From: Phytopythium helicoides
Taxonomy: Eukaryota > Oomycota > Peronosporomycetes > Pythiales > Pythiaceae
NCBI GenBank assembly: GCA_024867545.1
Contig: JANFNE010000011.1
Location: forward strand, 1,302,001 to 1,366,000
Reading direction: 5' to 3'
Length of the DNA stretch: 64,000 nucleotides
Below are positions 21,518-30,763 of the stretch, piece by piece. Under the pieces are notes generated by a model that saw only the letters and a list, made by a program, of their open reading frames with translations, ran no database searches and had not been told where the DNA came from. Both the position numbers and the translations under genes were made by a program. Every line of letters begins with the position of its first letter. The stretch's first letter is position 1.

Positions 21518-23560
21518 TTACAGACTACACGGATGCGGCTTGAGCACGCTTAGGCAGTGACTCGGCGCGGGATCTACGATGCGGCCGATGGTGATTCGCT
21601 GCTGATACGCGATGATGAGGTCGTTCAGGCTCCCTTGTCGATGAAGCTGCCGAAGTGCCTTGAGCACTGCATTGGATCCCAACGACGGCACACCGCGAGC
21701 AGTAAGGTATGCTGTGACTTCTCTCGATGCTAACTCTCCAAGCTGTCGGACAGTGTCCTTGTAGCAGGGCGATTGCTCGTCAAGCGTGTACCCGCCTTCG
21801 ATGAAGAGCCGCATGAAGGCCACGAGCAGCTTGGAATCCGACTTCTTGTGCTTGTCTGTGCTTAGCCAACCGCGCGGCACCGCAGTGTACCAAGCGAACC
21901 AGGTGTCAAGAATCGGCGTGGTCTTCGACCGGCGGCGGCGTTTGACTGGTACGTCTTCTTCATTTTCTCTTGGTCGTTTGGCTTGGTCATCACATGCTGA
22001 CGGCTTCGCTTCAGTTTTGGTGCTTGTAGCTTCTAGCAAGTTGACACGAGCCTCTAGGCTCCGGTTGACCTCAATTAACCGTTCAATCAAGGCAGTCTGA
22101 TGATCGAACGCAACTTTTGCCTTCACGTTTCCTTCCATCAGGTCCTCTGAAGTGGTGCTCACGTGGGCTGCTGACCTCGTTAGTTCCTGTGACCATGCAA
22201 GCAGGCTTGTTGTCGTCACATCAGAAGCTTCGGCGCAGCGATGCAACGTCTTCATTGCTGGTGCCTCAGCATTGATCTTCATCAGCGACGGGTAGTGCAG
22301 GATGATGGTTGCTGTGAGCACATCTCTAACAGCTGCGCAGATGTTGAACGCCTTGTTCGCCAGTCCGGTGCTCGCGTTGAAGAGGTTGCTACTCACATTT
22401 CTAATCTGCTCTTGTGTGACCGAGTCGAAGGCTTCTAGTGATGGGAGGGCGACGGCTTGCTTTGGCGCCAATCCACTCAGCACTTTCGCAACTTGGTGGT
22501 CTTCCTTTGGAGTGTTGAAGACGTACGCGAATGCTTTGTTTGTCGTGGTCAAGTTCCAAGCTCCTCGGTCGAAGATCCACTGCGCCGTCAGCTCTGAGCT
22601 TGCGTTTGCGTGCTGCGCTCCGCCTCGTCGAAACGAGTGAGAAGTCAGCTGCTCTTCAACTCCAGCTTGGATGGCAACACGATCAAGCAAGCGGTTAACA
22701 AGAGCGTGGATCCCGACAGCCGGTGTTGTGTGAGCTCCGCTGCCGCCGCTCGATGATGAATGCGAAGACGCTGGTGCGCCGCTGTCTTCAAGCAGATCCA
22801 GCAACGGGATCGAGTCGGTCAGCTCAACAGGGACTTCTTTTGCTTGCACCGGTAAGTGGTTCAACAGCGCAGCGCAAGGCGACTCTTGTGTGATCAAGGC
22901 TAGCGCTAGCGCCAGCAGCGGGCACGTCGCGAAGTCTTCATCAGGAAAGAGTGACAGCGCTTGCTCGTCGGACGTCTTCATGCGGATGAAGCGGATGAAG
23001 AACACGCCACCAGCACCGATGGAGAGCTGCTGCTTCCGAACGAAGGTAAGGTCTGATGCGCGACCAAAGAGGTACCAGAGGAGGCACAACAGTGCTGCGT
23101 CTTGATAGTCCGTTGCACAGGTAGCTGATGAATACAGATAACTTGTCATCTTCTTCAGATCCTCCTTCGTGCACGCGACCGCCTTCTTGACAAACCCACC
23201 GCTTTCTCTCTTGATGCAGTGCTGCTCGAGCGTGCGTCCCATGCTCAGCAGCTGCCGTGCCACAGTGCCGCCTTCGACAGGGTACTCGTCGAGATGCCAG
23301 CACTTCACCTGACGAAAGTATTGAGCGACGGAGTGGCGCGATAAATGCTGCCCCCGTGCTCCTGCATGAAATGCCAAATACACACCAAACTTGTCCATGA
23401 GCGTAACAAGGATGCTACCAGCGCGGCTTGGGTTTGCATCGACCAGAGCCCTCACATGCTCCATGGTGGTAGACTCAACAGAGAGGAAGCGCTCAAACGC
23501 CTTCATTGCCGTCGCGCGCGCGCGCTTGGTGTTGGCGGGCTTCAGGTCGTTTAGACTCAT
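21518..23560 (-). CDS. Crypton-like tyrosine recombinase
   Basis: Intronless, 680 residues. The catalytic domain has the tyrosine-recombinase set: Arg167 in LFGRASDLTF, a beta-hairpin Lys195 in RMKTSDE, His308 and Arg311 in TSHSFRRGG, and Tyr346 in NKAFAYVFN. The N-terminal 130 residues look like the SAM-like core-binding domain. After residue 400 come a coiled coil (IERLIEVNRSLEARVNLLE), a nuclear-localisation-like KRRRRSK and a C-terminal helical region resembling the DNA-binding end of Crypton recombinases. Cryptons are DNA transposons moved by such enzymes and are known from oomycetes. The frame is intact. The Fanzor gene lies 546 bp downstream on the same strand. Confidence 0.85.
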   Translation of the reverse strand: MSLNDLKPANTKRARATAMKAFERFLSVESTTMEHVRALVDANPSRAGSILVTLMDKFGVYLAFHAGARGQHLSRHSVAQYFRQVKCWHLDEYPVEGGTVARQLLSMGRTLEQHCIKRESGGFVKKAVACTKEDLKKMTSYLYSSATCATDYQDAALLCLLWYLFGRASDLTFVRKQQLSIGAGGVFFIRFIRMKTSDEQALSLFPDEDFATCPLLALALALITQESPCAALLNHLPVQAKEVPVELTDSIPLLDLLEDSGAPASSHSSSSGGSGAHTTPAVGIHALVNRLLDRVAIQAGVEEQLTSHSFRRGGAQHANASSELTAQWIFDRGAWNLTTTNKAFAYVFNTPKEDHQVAKVLSGLAPKQAVALPSLEAFDSVTQEQIRNVSSNLFNASTGLANKAFNICAAVRDVLTATIILHYPSLMKINAEAPAMKTLHRCAEASDVTTTSLLAWSQELTRSAAHVSTTSEDLMEGNVKAKVAFDHQTALIERLIEVNRSLEARVNLLEATSTKTEAKPSACDDQAKRPRENEEDVPVKRRRRSKTTPILDTWFAWYTAVPRGWLSTDKHKKSDSKLLVAFMRLFIEGGYTLDEQSPCYKDTVRQLGELASREVTAYLTARGVPSLGSNAVLKALRQLHRQGSLNDLIIAYQQRITIGRIVDPAPSHCLSVLKPHPCSL

Positions 23561-23890
23561 CGTTGTCGGTCGGAGAGGCAGCAGATATGCAAGTGATACG
23601 TGGCGAACCAGTCGTTTGCAGCACGATACACATATCTGGGCTTCAGATCCGACTTGATACGTCGGAACCGCTCAGTTCCGACTTCAGTCGCTACTTGCGT
23701 TTTGATTGGGCAAAATAAGTAATATGGGAGGGCACTGATTGGTTTAAAAATGTTCATGAGTCTGATTGGTCATAAAAACCTGCCTGGCGCGTTTATTGGC
23801 CAAGACGGACGATACAAAGAACAAGTTACGTCGGAAAGATGACCATACAAACATGCAATTTGTTGGAGATGGATGCTACGTCGGTGACGG
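23561..23890. promoter_or_regulatory. Upstream region of the recombinase with palindromes and CCAAT boxes
   Basis: No convincing gene. A perfect inverted repeat GTCGGAAC - 6 nt - GTTCCGAC occupies 23661-23682. A further TCCGAC at 23648 pairs with the GTCGGA at 23661 across 7 nt. More GTCGGA copies lie at 23569 (8 bp before the ATG) and 23830, and GTCGGT at 23880. Four ATTGG boxes fall between 23700 and 23810. The 8-6-8 arrangement is like a tyrosine-recombinase core site, which is inference. Confidence 0.45.
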
Positions 23891-23990
23891 CGGCGAGGAG
23901 CTCCAGCGGCTCTGGTGGGCTGTTTGTGACTGCTGGCGGTAGGAATATAGTCACTTAGCTGTGGTCGACAGGGAGTTCGCGCCGTGGAAG

Positions 23991-24347
23991 ATGATCTCGA
24001 ACTGCCCTGGCCGGTACACTATTCGCCACAGCCGAAAGTCGCCCATGCAAATCAATGGAATCCCAGTCACGGCGATTGACACCAAAACATTCGTGGAGGC
24101 GGCAGTGGCTCCAAGAAACGAAAGCGAAGCTGCAATTGAAGTGGAAGTGTATGAGTTGCAGAGCGAACGGTGCAAGGACGCTGTTCGAGTTGTCGTGTTT
24201 CAGGGAGGTGGCGGCGTGATCAGCTACTGCAAGATCCAGGAGGATGAACAAAATGAAGAAATGGTGTTTGTCCACACGTTAAACACGGCATCAGGACTTC
24301 GGAGGAAGCTAGAAGGACTGCAGTTAGCTCATGTCCTCGAGCCCTAA
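23991..24347 (+). CDS. Small protein of unknown function
   Basis: 118 residues from the ATG at 23991. The frame is open upstream to 23961 but without an ATG, so an unseen 5' exon is possible. Residues such as NCPGRYTIRH, SPMQINGIPVTAID and VFVHTLNTASGLRRKLEG look like a compact alpha/beta domain. It starts just outside the mobile region. No family recognised, moderate support only. Confidence 0.45.
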   Translation: MISNCPGRYTIRHSRKSPMQINGIPVTAIDTKTFVEAAVAPRNESEAAIEVEVYELQSERCKDAVRVVVFQGGGGVISYCKIQEDEQNEEMVFVHTLNTASGLRRKLEGLQLAHVLEP

Positions 24348-24572
24348 CGTTTGGGGTGTAGCCTTCGCCAAGTTTGCTACAAGTCGCAAAAGCCCGAGTC
24401 CTTGTCAAAACATCACACATGTGCAGCCTAGTTCTTCAGCAACGCTACTAGCGTATACACTAAAGCAATGGTAACGAGTTCATTTTCCAGAAAAATATCA
24501 CTCGACACCGTCAGCTGCGCTGGGATGTTCGCTGCATTTGACCGGCTTTCTAGGTGACAGTGAAGTTGCGAT

Positions 24573-25040
24573 CTAGTTCCTGATTTTTAGATTGAATTTC
24601 GCGGCTAAAACAATCACTTCAATGTTGTAGACGAGGTAAGGCTGATCGTCCAAATCACAACAGCTTCCCATCAATTGAACAACAAGTGAATAAAAAACCT
24701 GCGAGCGGTTCGCTTCGGCCGCTTCTTTCTCTTCCAATGAATCTGAATCGTGACCTTCGTCTTCATTACGCCGCTTCGGGTTTTTCGTTGGGTCCGGTAG
24801 TTTTCCGGTTTTCGTTCGGTGCAAAGAGCTGACCTGCGCTCGTACGGAGTCGAAGGAGCGTAAGTAGCCCTTCCTCAATGTCACTCACATCTTCTCCACA
24901 AACTCTACGTATCCATCAACGAATTTGTAGAGCGCTGTCTTCAACGGCCAGTTGTCGGTCGGGAGCTCGTCACATATATCTAGCAGCAATTGTCCTTCTG
25001 CCTCCGTAAAGCACTGCAACTGGTACGGCTCGTCCGTCAT
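24573..25040 (-). pseudogene. SANT-like family member A, broken by a nonsense codon
   Basis: The frame starts at the ATG at 25040 (MTDEPYQLQ) and runs to a TGA at 24887-24885, then continues in the same frame to 24573. On both sides it aligns without gaps to member B (25197-26212): FVEKM-stop-VTLRKGYLRSFDSV against FVKKMRTTLGEDYFRSFDSV. The stop replaces an Arg of the paralog, consistent with a CGA or AGA to TGA change. No coiled-coil exons could be found downstream. Read-through or an intron here cannot be excluded but nothing supports it. Confidence 0.6.
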
Positions 25041-25196
25041 GAGCTGCAAACGTATCTTTCGACTTGCAACGGGATTTCTCGATGGTGCAATTTGAAGAGC
25101 AGCGCTATATTTGTGTTGGGTGATATTTTAGATGCCTGTAGGGCGAGAACGATATCTCCAGATGATCCCCGGCAAGGTTCAAGACGAGCACGGAGT

Positions 25197-26212
25197 TTAC
25201 ACATGGTCATCCAGGGAGCTTTCATTCCCGTCTTGGTCAATTTTTGCAAGTATCGCGGTAAGTCGGAACAGTTGAGTACTCGTAATTGCATCCACTGCAA
25301 TCGAAGAGGAAAGCACCGCTGCTTCTCCAGGCGAGTATCGCAGCATACTGTGTTGGAATAAGTCAGCCCAACAATACAATACTCGATTGAGGTGAGCACC
25401 ATCACACCTGGCTTGAGGCGCCGTCAAATCCGCTTGACACGCCACTAGCTCTCTACATGTCGCGAAACCCTCCTTTCTGACTAAGTACACCTCGACCTGA
25501 GCTCAGCGATCTCTGCTTCGAGCTAGAGTCATGAATCACACGTATCATTGAGCCACGACCGTTATAGTATCATCGCGGACGCACGAACTACGTACCATTT
25601 TAAAGATGTCTCCGAAATCTTGCTCAAGCTCCTTCGCCTTGTGCTGCGTTATGTTACGTCGAGCACTCAAGCCTTGATCAAAGTGTTTTTCCTGCTCGAA
25701 TCCAAGGCACCGCTACCCACGAAAGCGAGCCCCCTGCTGCTCTTTCGTGGAGAGACCTGTTGCGTGCTTACTATCAAAGAGGCAAATTCTGAGCCCACAA
25801 ATGGACCGACGCGTATCTTTGCATCAACCGAGCGAGATGTACATTGTCCACAGCCGTCGAGCTTCTTCTCACCAGTCTCCTCCATTTCGTCGGCCAAATC
25901 CGCCCTGCTGCTTCCACCTCCATATTGCCGCGCTCGTTTTCTTAGCAGGCTCGCGGGCACGCGGGTTTTGACACGTTCACTGTTCTTGAGACGCAGCTTG
26001 ACAGAGTCGAAGGATCGGAAGTAGTCTTCCCCCAGCGTCGTACGCATCTTCTTCACAAACTCCTCGCACGCGTCGGTGAAGTGCTGCGAGCGATCCCAAT
26101 TCCGCACCGCATCCTCCTCCACCGTTAGCCAAGGCTGCAGGCCACACACTCCTTTCGTGTTGGTCACCTCAGCCCGCCGCTCGCTCTCCATCATCTGGGA
26201 CCTGTTCTTCAT
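25197..26212 (-). CDS. SANT-like family member B (one repeat, short)
   Basis: Five exons: 26212-25772, 25691-25596, 25522-25491, 25452-25408 and 25347-25197; 254 residues. Exon 1 has one Myb/SANT-like repeat (PWLTVEEDAVRNWD to YFRSFDSVKLRL). Exons 2-4 encode a short coiled coil (HKAKELEQDFG, LEAEIAELRSR). The last exon ends with the family motif LFRLTAILAKID. An alternative donor at 25756 would add five residues to exon 1. Exons of 32 and 45 nt are unusual but in phase. By analogy with Myb/SANT domains it may bind DNA or chromatin; the actual role is unknown. Confidence 0.6.
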
Positions 26213-27096
26213 GGAGATGGCCGCAAAAAATCGCCGTTCGTTTTCTCCAATGATGCTGCGAGTGCAAGCTCATGTTTTGCTGCGACGTAATACAGTAACA
26301 AATGAGTTGGCGTTCCCACTTGGAGACAACGATCAAAAAGTAGAATTCCCACCTCTTCATGGCTATGTTTGCGTGTAGAAGCCTACCAGGCTGTTTCCTC
26401 CCACGACCGGCTTGGTTAAAGCTTCAGCGGCTCCGTCATCTCCACCATATCTGACTTCTCCTTGGTCTCTGATGTCTCCATCCCCTTGATCTCCTACATC
26501 ACTGTCGTTTCTGCTGCCTTCACCTCTACTTGAAGCAAGCGCCGTGGTTTGACGGTTGTCGCCTGCTGGCTTTCGCCATCCTCTGGGAGTCTGTGCTCCG
26601 GTGGGGGATTCTAACTGAATCGACACGGCCATGCCGACAAAGCTGCCTTGCTCCAACTGGTGAAACAGCACGAGGAATGTCGACTTGCCTGGCCGCGGAA
26701 GAGGACTTGCGAGCCTCCTAACATTCTGGGAAGCACCTAAGCGGCGCGTCCAAGAAATCCAGCAGTATCACGAGTGTCCGTCGAGTCGCCTAGTCAATCT
26801 TCATGACGCTCGACATATGACAGGGTTCCTAGCACTCCGTGCTTATGAGAAGCATTCACGTCAAGCAGAGAATATCGTAAGCAGTCCATGTACTTAGGTC
26901 GGAAGACAAGATGTTGAGACAAAATAGTTGCTCCTGTGCTCAGAGGGTCGAACACTAGTACCGCTGTTCCCGTGAAGGTAGCTCAGGTAAAGGCTGAAAG
27001 GATATGTAACGGATCACTACATAGCGTGCTCGAGGTCTAGCACTTCTAACGATCGTCGTTGTCGCCGGTATCGATAGAACCAGATAATAGGGGGAG
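26213..27096. other. Intergenic, no gene supported
   Basis: About 880 bp between SANT-like members B and C. Open frames on both strands were examined; a minus-strand frame at 26363-26632 (from its first ATG) has simple composition (GDQGDGDIRDQG) and no family similarity. Possibly decayed sequence of the array. Confidence 0.4.
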
Positions 27097-29001
27097 CTAT
27101 GGCTCTGCATCCACCTCTTTTAGGATTGATGAGAGTGCCAGCAGTCGATCACTTGGCCCGTCATTGCGATAGAAGATTGAGTCGCTAGCACTCACGTATT
27201 GATCATCAATGCTAAGCAACATAACTGGGGGTTAGCACTGCGAAGGCAGTTGAAAAGGCAGCTGCAGGCACGTCCTCACCTATTTGCTTCACGAGTATTG
27301 CTGCATTCACAAGATTTCCCGTTGGCACCATTGATTTCCTCTAACTGACGTTGCGTATTTTGTAGTTCAAGTTGAAGCTTCGCTGAAGTTGTCTGAACCA
27401 GCCCAAAATTTTCTCGAAGCGAGGCTAACTCTTCGCCAAACTACGCGCAATAATACGACTTTCAGTCATCACACACCGCAAACACCAGAAACTAGACGTC
27501 ATGATGCACCTTTTGCCGTTCATGTTGAAGCTCCTTTTTAAGTTTGTGAGCACGACCTTCAGCTGCCTTGATTTGCTCATTTCCCAAAACCAATGATTTA
27601 TCCGTCTCCAAAGAGTCTTGAGAGGAAGTATCGTCGTCGCTTGAGTTGGATGTGGTTGCAATGAGTAAAAGCGCTTTACGGACAATGCCAAGTGCTTGGC
27701 CATGAACACCCGGCAATAATTCAGAGGTGCCTCCAGTATTACCAATTGCACCATCACTTGAGGTGAGAAGCTGCCAAAGCACAAAATTAGTCATCGCTTT
27801 TTGGTGAGCTCCATTGAGGGAAGTAAAGGAGCCTTACCCGATGCAAGTCATTCAGGCACTGGATCACCACATCAGGAACTTCAGTTAGCCGAGTTGTGCT
27901 CTGATCTCGTCCATTTTCATCTTCCATGGCATTTGTGTCCGTCTGCGAAGCACAATCTCGCCGCTCCAGAATAAAATCCTCTGTTCCGCATGCAGTACTA
28001 ACAAGGTGGGGTCTCTTGGTTGGAGGTTCGACGACGCAACTACCCAGCTTGCCATCACCGAAACCTTCATTTGCCAGACTCGAAGATTGGCAATATCCGT
28101 TTACAGTGGAAATAGTGTCGATGTTGATGTTCATCTGTGACGCAAAGTCTTGGTTTCCTGCTGACGATTTGTCTGTTTCACAAGCGACACTTAGAAATCG
28201 AGCTCGCTTGGCAGGACGCTCAATATTGCAGCTATCAGTGGTGTAGGCGTTGTGGCTAGGCCCGCTGCTCGCTTCGCTGACGCTCTCGGTCTCCACATCA
28301 CTTCCACTTTCCGATGGTACGTCTTTTGAGCTTGGCACCTGTTCCTCTCTAGTAGCTGGTGACAAACTAAACTTGATGGTGTGATACCGAACTGCGACAG
28401 CAACAACTGACCGATGGTACCCGGGGCCATGCGTTGCACGTATATGCTCAACAAACCCGTCGAACCGGTTAGCACCTTCCCTGGTCTTGCACCACTCGAC
28501 GAGTTCCTTGTCTTCCCACTCCTCCCACTGCCGGTGTACCTCACTCTTCCTCGGATTCTTCTTCAAGAGTGCATAAATTCTCAACCTGAATGCGACCAGC
28601 GTGCGAGAGTACTCGGGGTCGTACTTGGCTCGCATGTGCTCGATGAACTCTTTGTAGGTTTTGTCTTTATTTGGTCGCCGCCCAAACCGCTCGACCTCGA
28701 CGTCTTCCCACTCTTCCCACGCCTTCAGTTTCCCTCTCGACTTCTCAGGCGAAGCACTATTGCAAATGCTGTGGAACGTCGAGAGCTTCACCGCTGCATA
28801 CCAGCCGCGCTGCTCTGCTTCGGCGTTGTAGGCTGCGAGCTGCGTGCTCCACGCCTCGCCCTCGAGCTTTGCGTGCGTCTCCAGCATGAGCTGGCGCTCC
28901 TCATGTGTCGAGCGGTGATACTTGGCTGCCATTGTCTTCTTTTTCTCTTTCTGCTGCTGTTGGCTGCTTGGTGCGCCGATTGTGCTGCCGAGTGTCGCCA
29001 T
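27097..29001 (-). CDS. SANT-like family member C (two repeats)
   Basis: 566 residues in exons 29001-27838, 27770-27510, 27440-27280 and 27211-27097. After a family-typical N-terminal block (HRSTHEERQLMLETHAKLEG, YNAEAEQRGWYAAVKLSTF) come two SANT-like repeats: WEEWEDVEVERFGRR to YSRTLVAFRLRIYAL, and WEEWEDKELVEW to YHRSVVAVAVRYHTI. A disordered linker contains repeated PAKRARFLSVACETD and PTKRPHLVSTACGTE segments, which resemble nuclear-localisation signals. Exons 2-3 give a coiled coil; the end has the family motif LLALSSILKEVD. Probably nuclear and DNA-associated by inference. Confidence 0.75.
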
Positions 29002-29202
29002 CTACTCCATTAGGAGTCGGATGAGTCTGGACGGAATCACCATCATGTAAAACTTCGAAAGTTTTGTGTAAATTACGTATCATTCACGGCACTCAACCTA
29101 CAGATGCAATTCACAATCAGAACGCGCGCGCATTGGATTCTGGTGGACTCGCCAACAACTCGCAACGACATCCCCACGGGCAGAAACGAATTCACTGTCT
29201 GG

Positions 29203-30385
29203 TCAATCGGAATCCGACATTGTCAGATCGACTGTGTCGGCCAAGTTCGTGTCGACTTGAGCAAGCATTGCAGCTAACTCTTGCAGCTTTGGACTGATCC
29301 CTTGCTGACCACTGGGATCTCTGCTGAGCTTCAAGCCTGTAGAGGCAAATCTTGCGTTGCAGCAGATCTTGTCAGCATGATCACGATAAAATAAAACAGA
29401 TCTAGCTCCACACCTCGACTCGAGGCTTTCTCGATAGTCATGAAGCTCATGTTCAAAGTGGGTGACTTGCTGCTCCAATCCTACACAACGAGCCAATATC
29501 GCACGAATCTCGTTGCTCTTGCGATCATCAATGGGTGTTAGAGCTTCCAGTTGGTATCATAAGCTTACCGCGGGCACTTACTGCTGGACAACCGCTTTCA
29601 CGCGGCTCTTCACGATCGATTCTCGAGGATAACACCTCTTGCAGCGCCCGCAGCAGAAGCTCAGGAAGATCTCGCTCACTCACAATAATTTGTCTATCCT
29701 TACAGTTGACAGGCTGCGGAGGTATCACTTGTGTGCCAGCGAATTCTTTGTCATCCCGGTCGATTAGAGCTGTCTTCCTGTCGCTAACATTTGTGTCCAT
29801 CTCTACAGCCGCGCTGTGATCTTTACCGACACAACTCTGCGGTAGCCCATCGTCAAAGGCAGTCACAAATTCGCCTTCCACTTCATCTACGCCTTGAGTA
29901 CCTTCGCTTTGAGCTCCATGACCAATGCTCCCCGTCAAACAGGCATCTTCGACGCATTTATCGTCATCTCGAAAGCTTAAGCGGTCTCCGCAATGCACCT
30001 TGATTCGGCCTTTGACAGCTCGGATTGTGCGAAAGATGTCTTCAGATTGTGTCTCTCGCATTAGCTGAATAAAATGCTCGTAACCGTCTTCAAAGTTCTT
30101 GGAAAGGTCGCAACGTGCAAGTGCTTTGTCTTCTTCATCAGTCCACTGTGATCTTATCGTCGAAATTCCTGCGCCCTTGCGCTGTACTCTTGTCAATCGG
30201 TTGCATTTTCGTTTCGCAGCATCGGCTGTAAGCTGCGCATACAATCCGAGCGCTTGCGCAGCCTCGTTATAGAACTTGACCTTGCGCTTCCAAGAATCCT
30301 TCGGATGAAGCTCGTTGATCTCCAGCAGAAGCTGGCATTCTGCCAGACTATATCGATGCCTCGAACCGCATCCGCCCGTCATCAT
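29203..30385 (-). CDS. SANT-like family member D (one repeat)
   Basis: 351 residues in exons 30385-29582, 29517-29414 and 29350-29203. The ATG at 30385 precedes the conserved RHRYSLAECQLLLEINEL block; an earlier ATG at 30508 would add 41 non-conserved residues. One SANT-like repeat is present (SQWTDEEDKALARCD to IFRTIRAVKGRI). The first intron has a perfect GTAAGT donor and a CTAAC branch-type site; the second (63 nt) has no stop and may be retained. The C terminus is a coiled coil ending in LQELAAMLAQVD, then an acidic tail. Confidence 0.65.
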
Positions 30386-30763
30386 GCAGTTTGTTGTGTG
30401 AAGCTGAGAGTTGGAAGAATATGAGACCCTGCGATTCCGATTCGAAAGCAGGTGCAACGTGGAACTACCAAGTAATCTCGAAAAGAATCTGAGAGAATCA
30501 ATGAGCATCGCTCAACACAGTTTGGGGGATGTACCCCCATTACCATCATTGCATTGTTCTCGTGTGGCTCCTACTTCGTGCCCTGTAGCAATTATAACCC
30601 AAGAAACCGAGCCAATAAAGAGATTAGCTTGAGTCGGGTGCGCAAATATTCGGGGTCGTTCGATTCCCACGCGGAGGGAGTGAGCGCGGCGCTGTAATAG
30701 CGGATACCGGTAACGAACGAGAAGATAGAGATTTTTATGACAAAGTGCGAATAAATTAAATCG
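30386..30763. other. Short intergenic stretch
   Basis: About 380 bp between SANT-like members D and E. It should contain the promoter of D; AT-rich sequence at 30725-30760 lies just past the stop of E. Nothing else seen. Confidence 0.4.

Larger units (their letters stand above)
18720..23890 (-). mobile_element. Putative Crypton-type element carrying a Fanzor gene
   Basis: Both genes are long, intronless, on one strand and flanked by ordinary intron-bearing genes. The shared TCCGAC/GTCGGA motif clusters upstream of each tie them together. The ends are not defined: Cryptons lack terminal inverted repeats, and I found no convincing flanking direct repeat. The left limit must lie between the methyltransferase start at 18623 and the Fanzor stop at 18806. 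The right limit is placed after the last GTCGG motif near 23880. Confidence 0.55.

Noticed and set aside
18724..23740. An 8-bp inverted match (TCCCATAT near 18727 and ATATGGGA near 23733) as element termini
   Set aside because: Too short to separate from chance over 5 kb, and Cryptons are not expected to have terminal inverted repeats.
25548..26024. A 158-codon plus-strand frame
   Set aside because: It is antisense to exons of SANT-like member B, whose splice sites and terminal motif fit the family.
26363..26671. A minus-strand frame with a Gly/Asp-rich end
   Set aside because: Low-complexity composition, a non-ATG beginning and no link to the neighbouring family.
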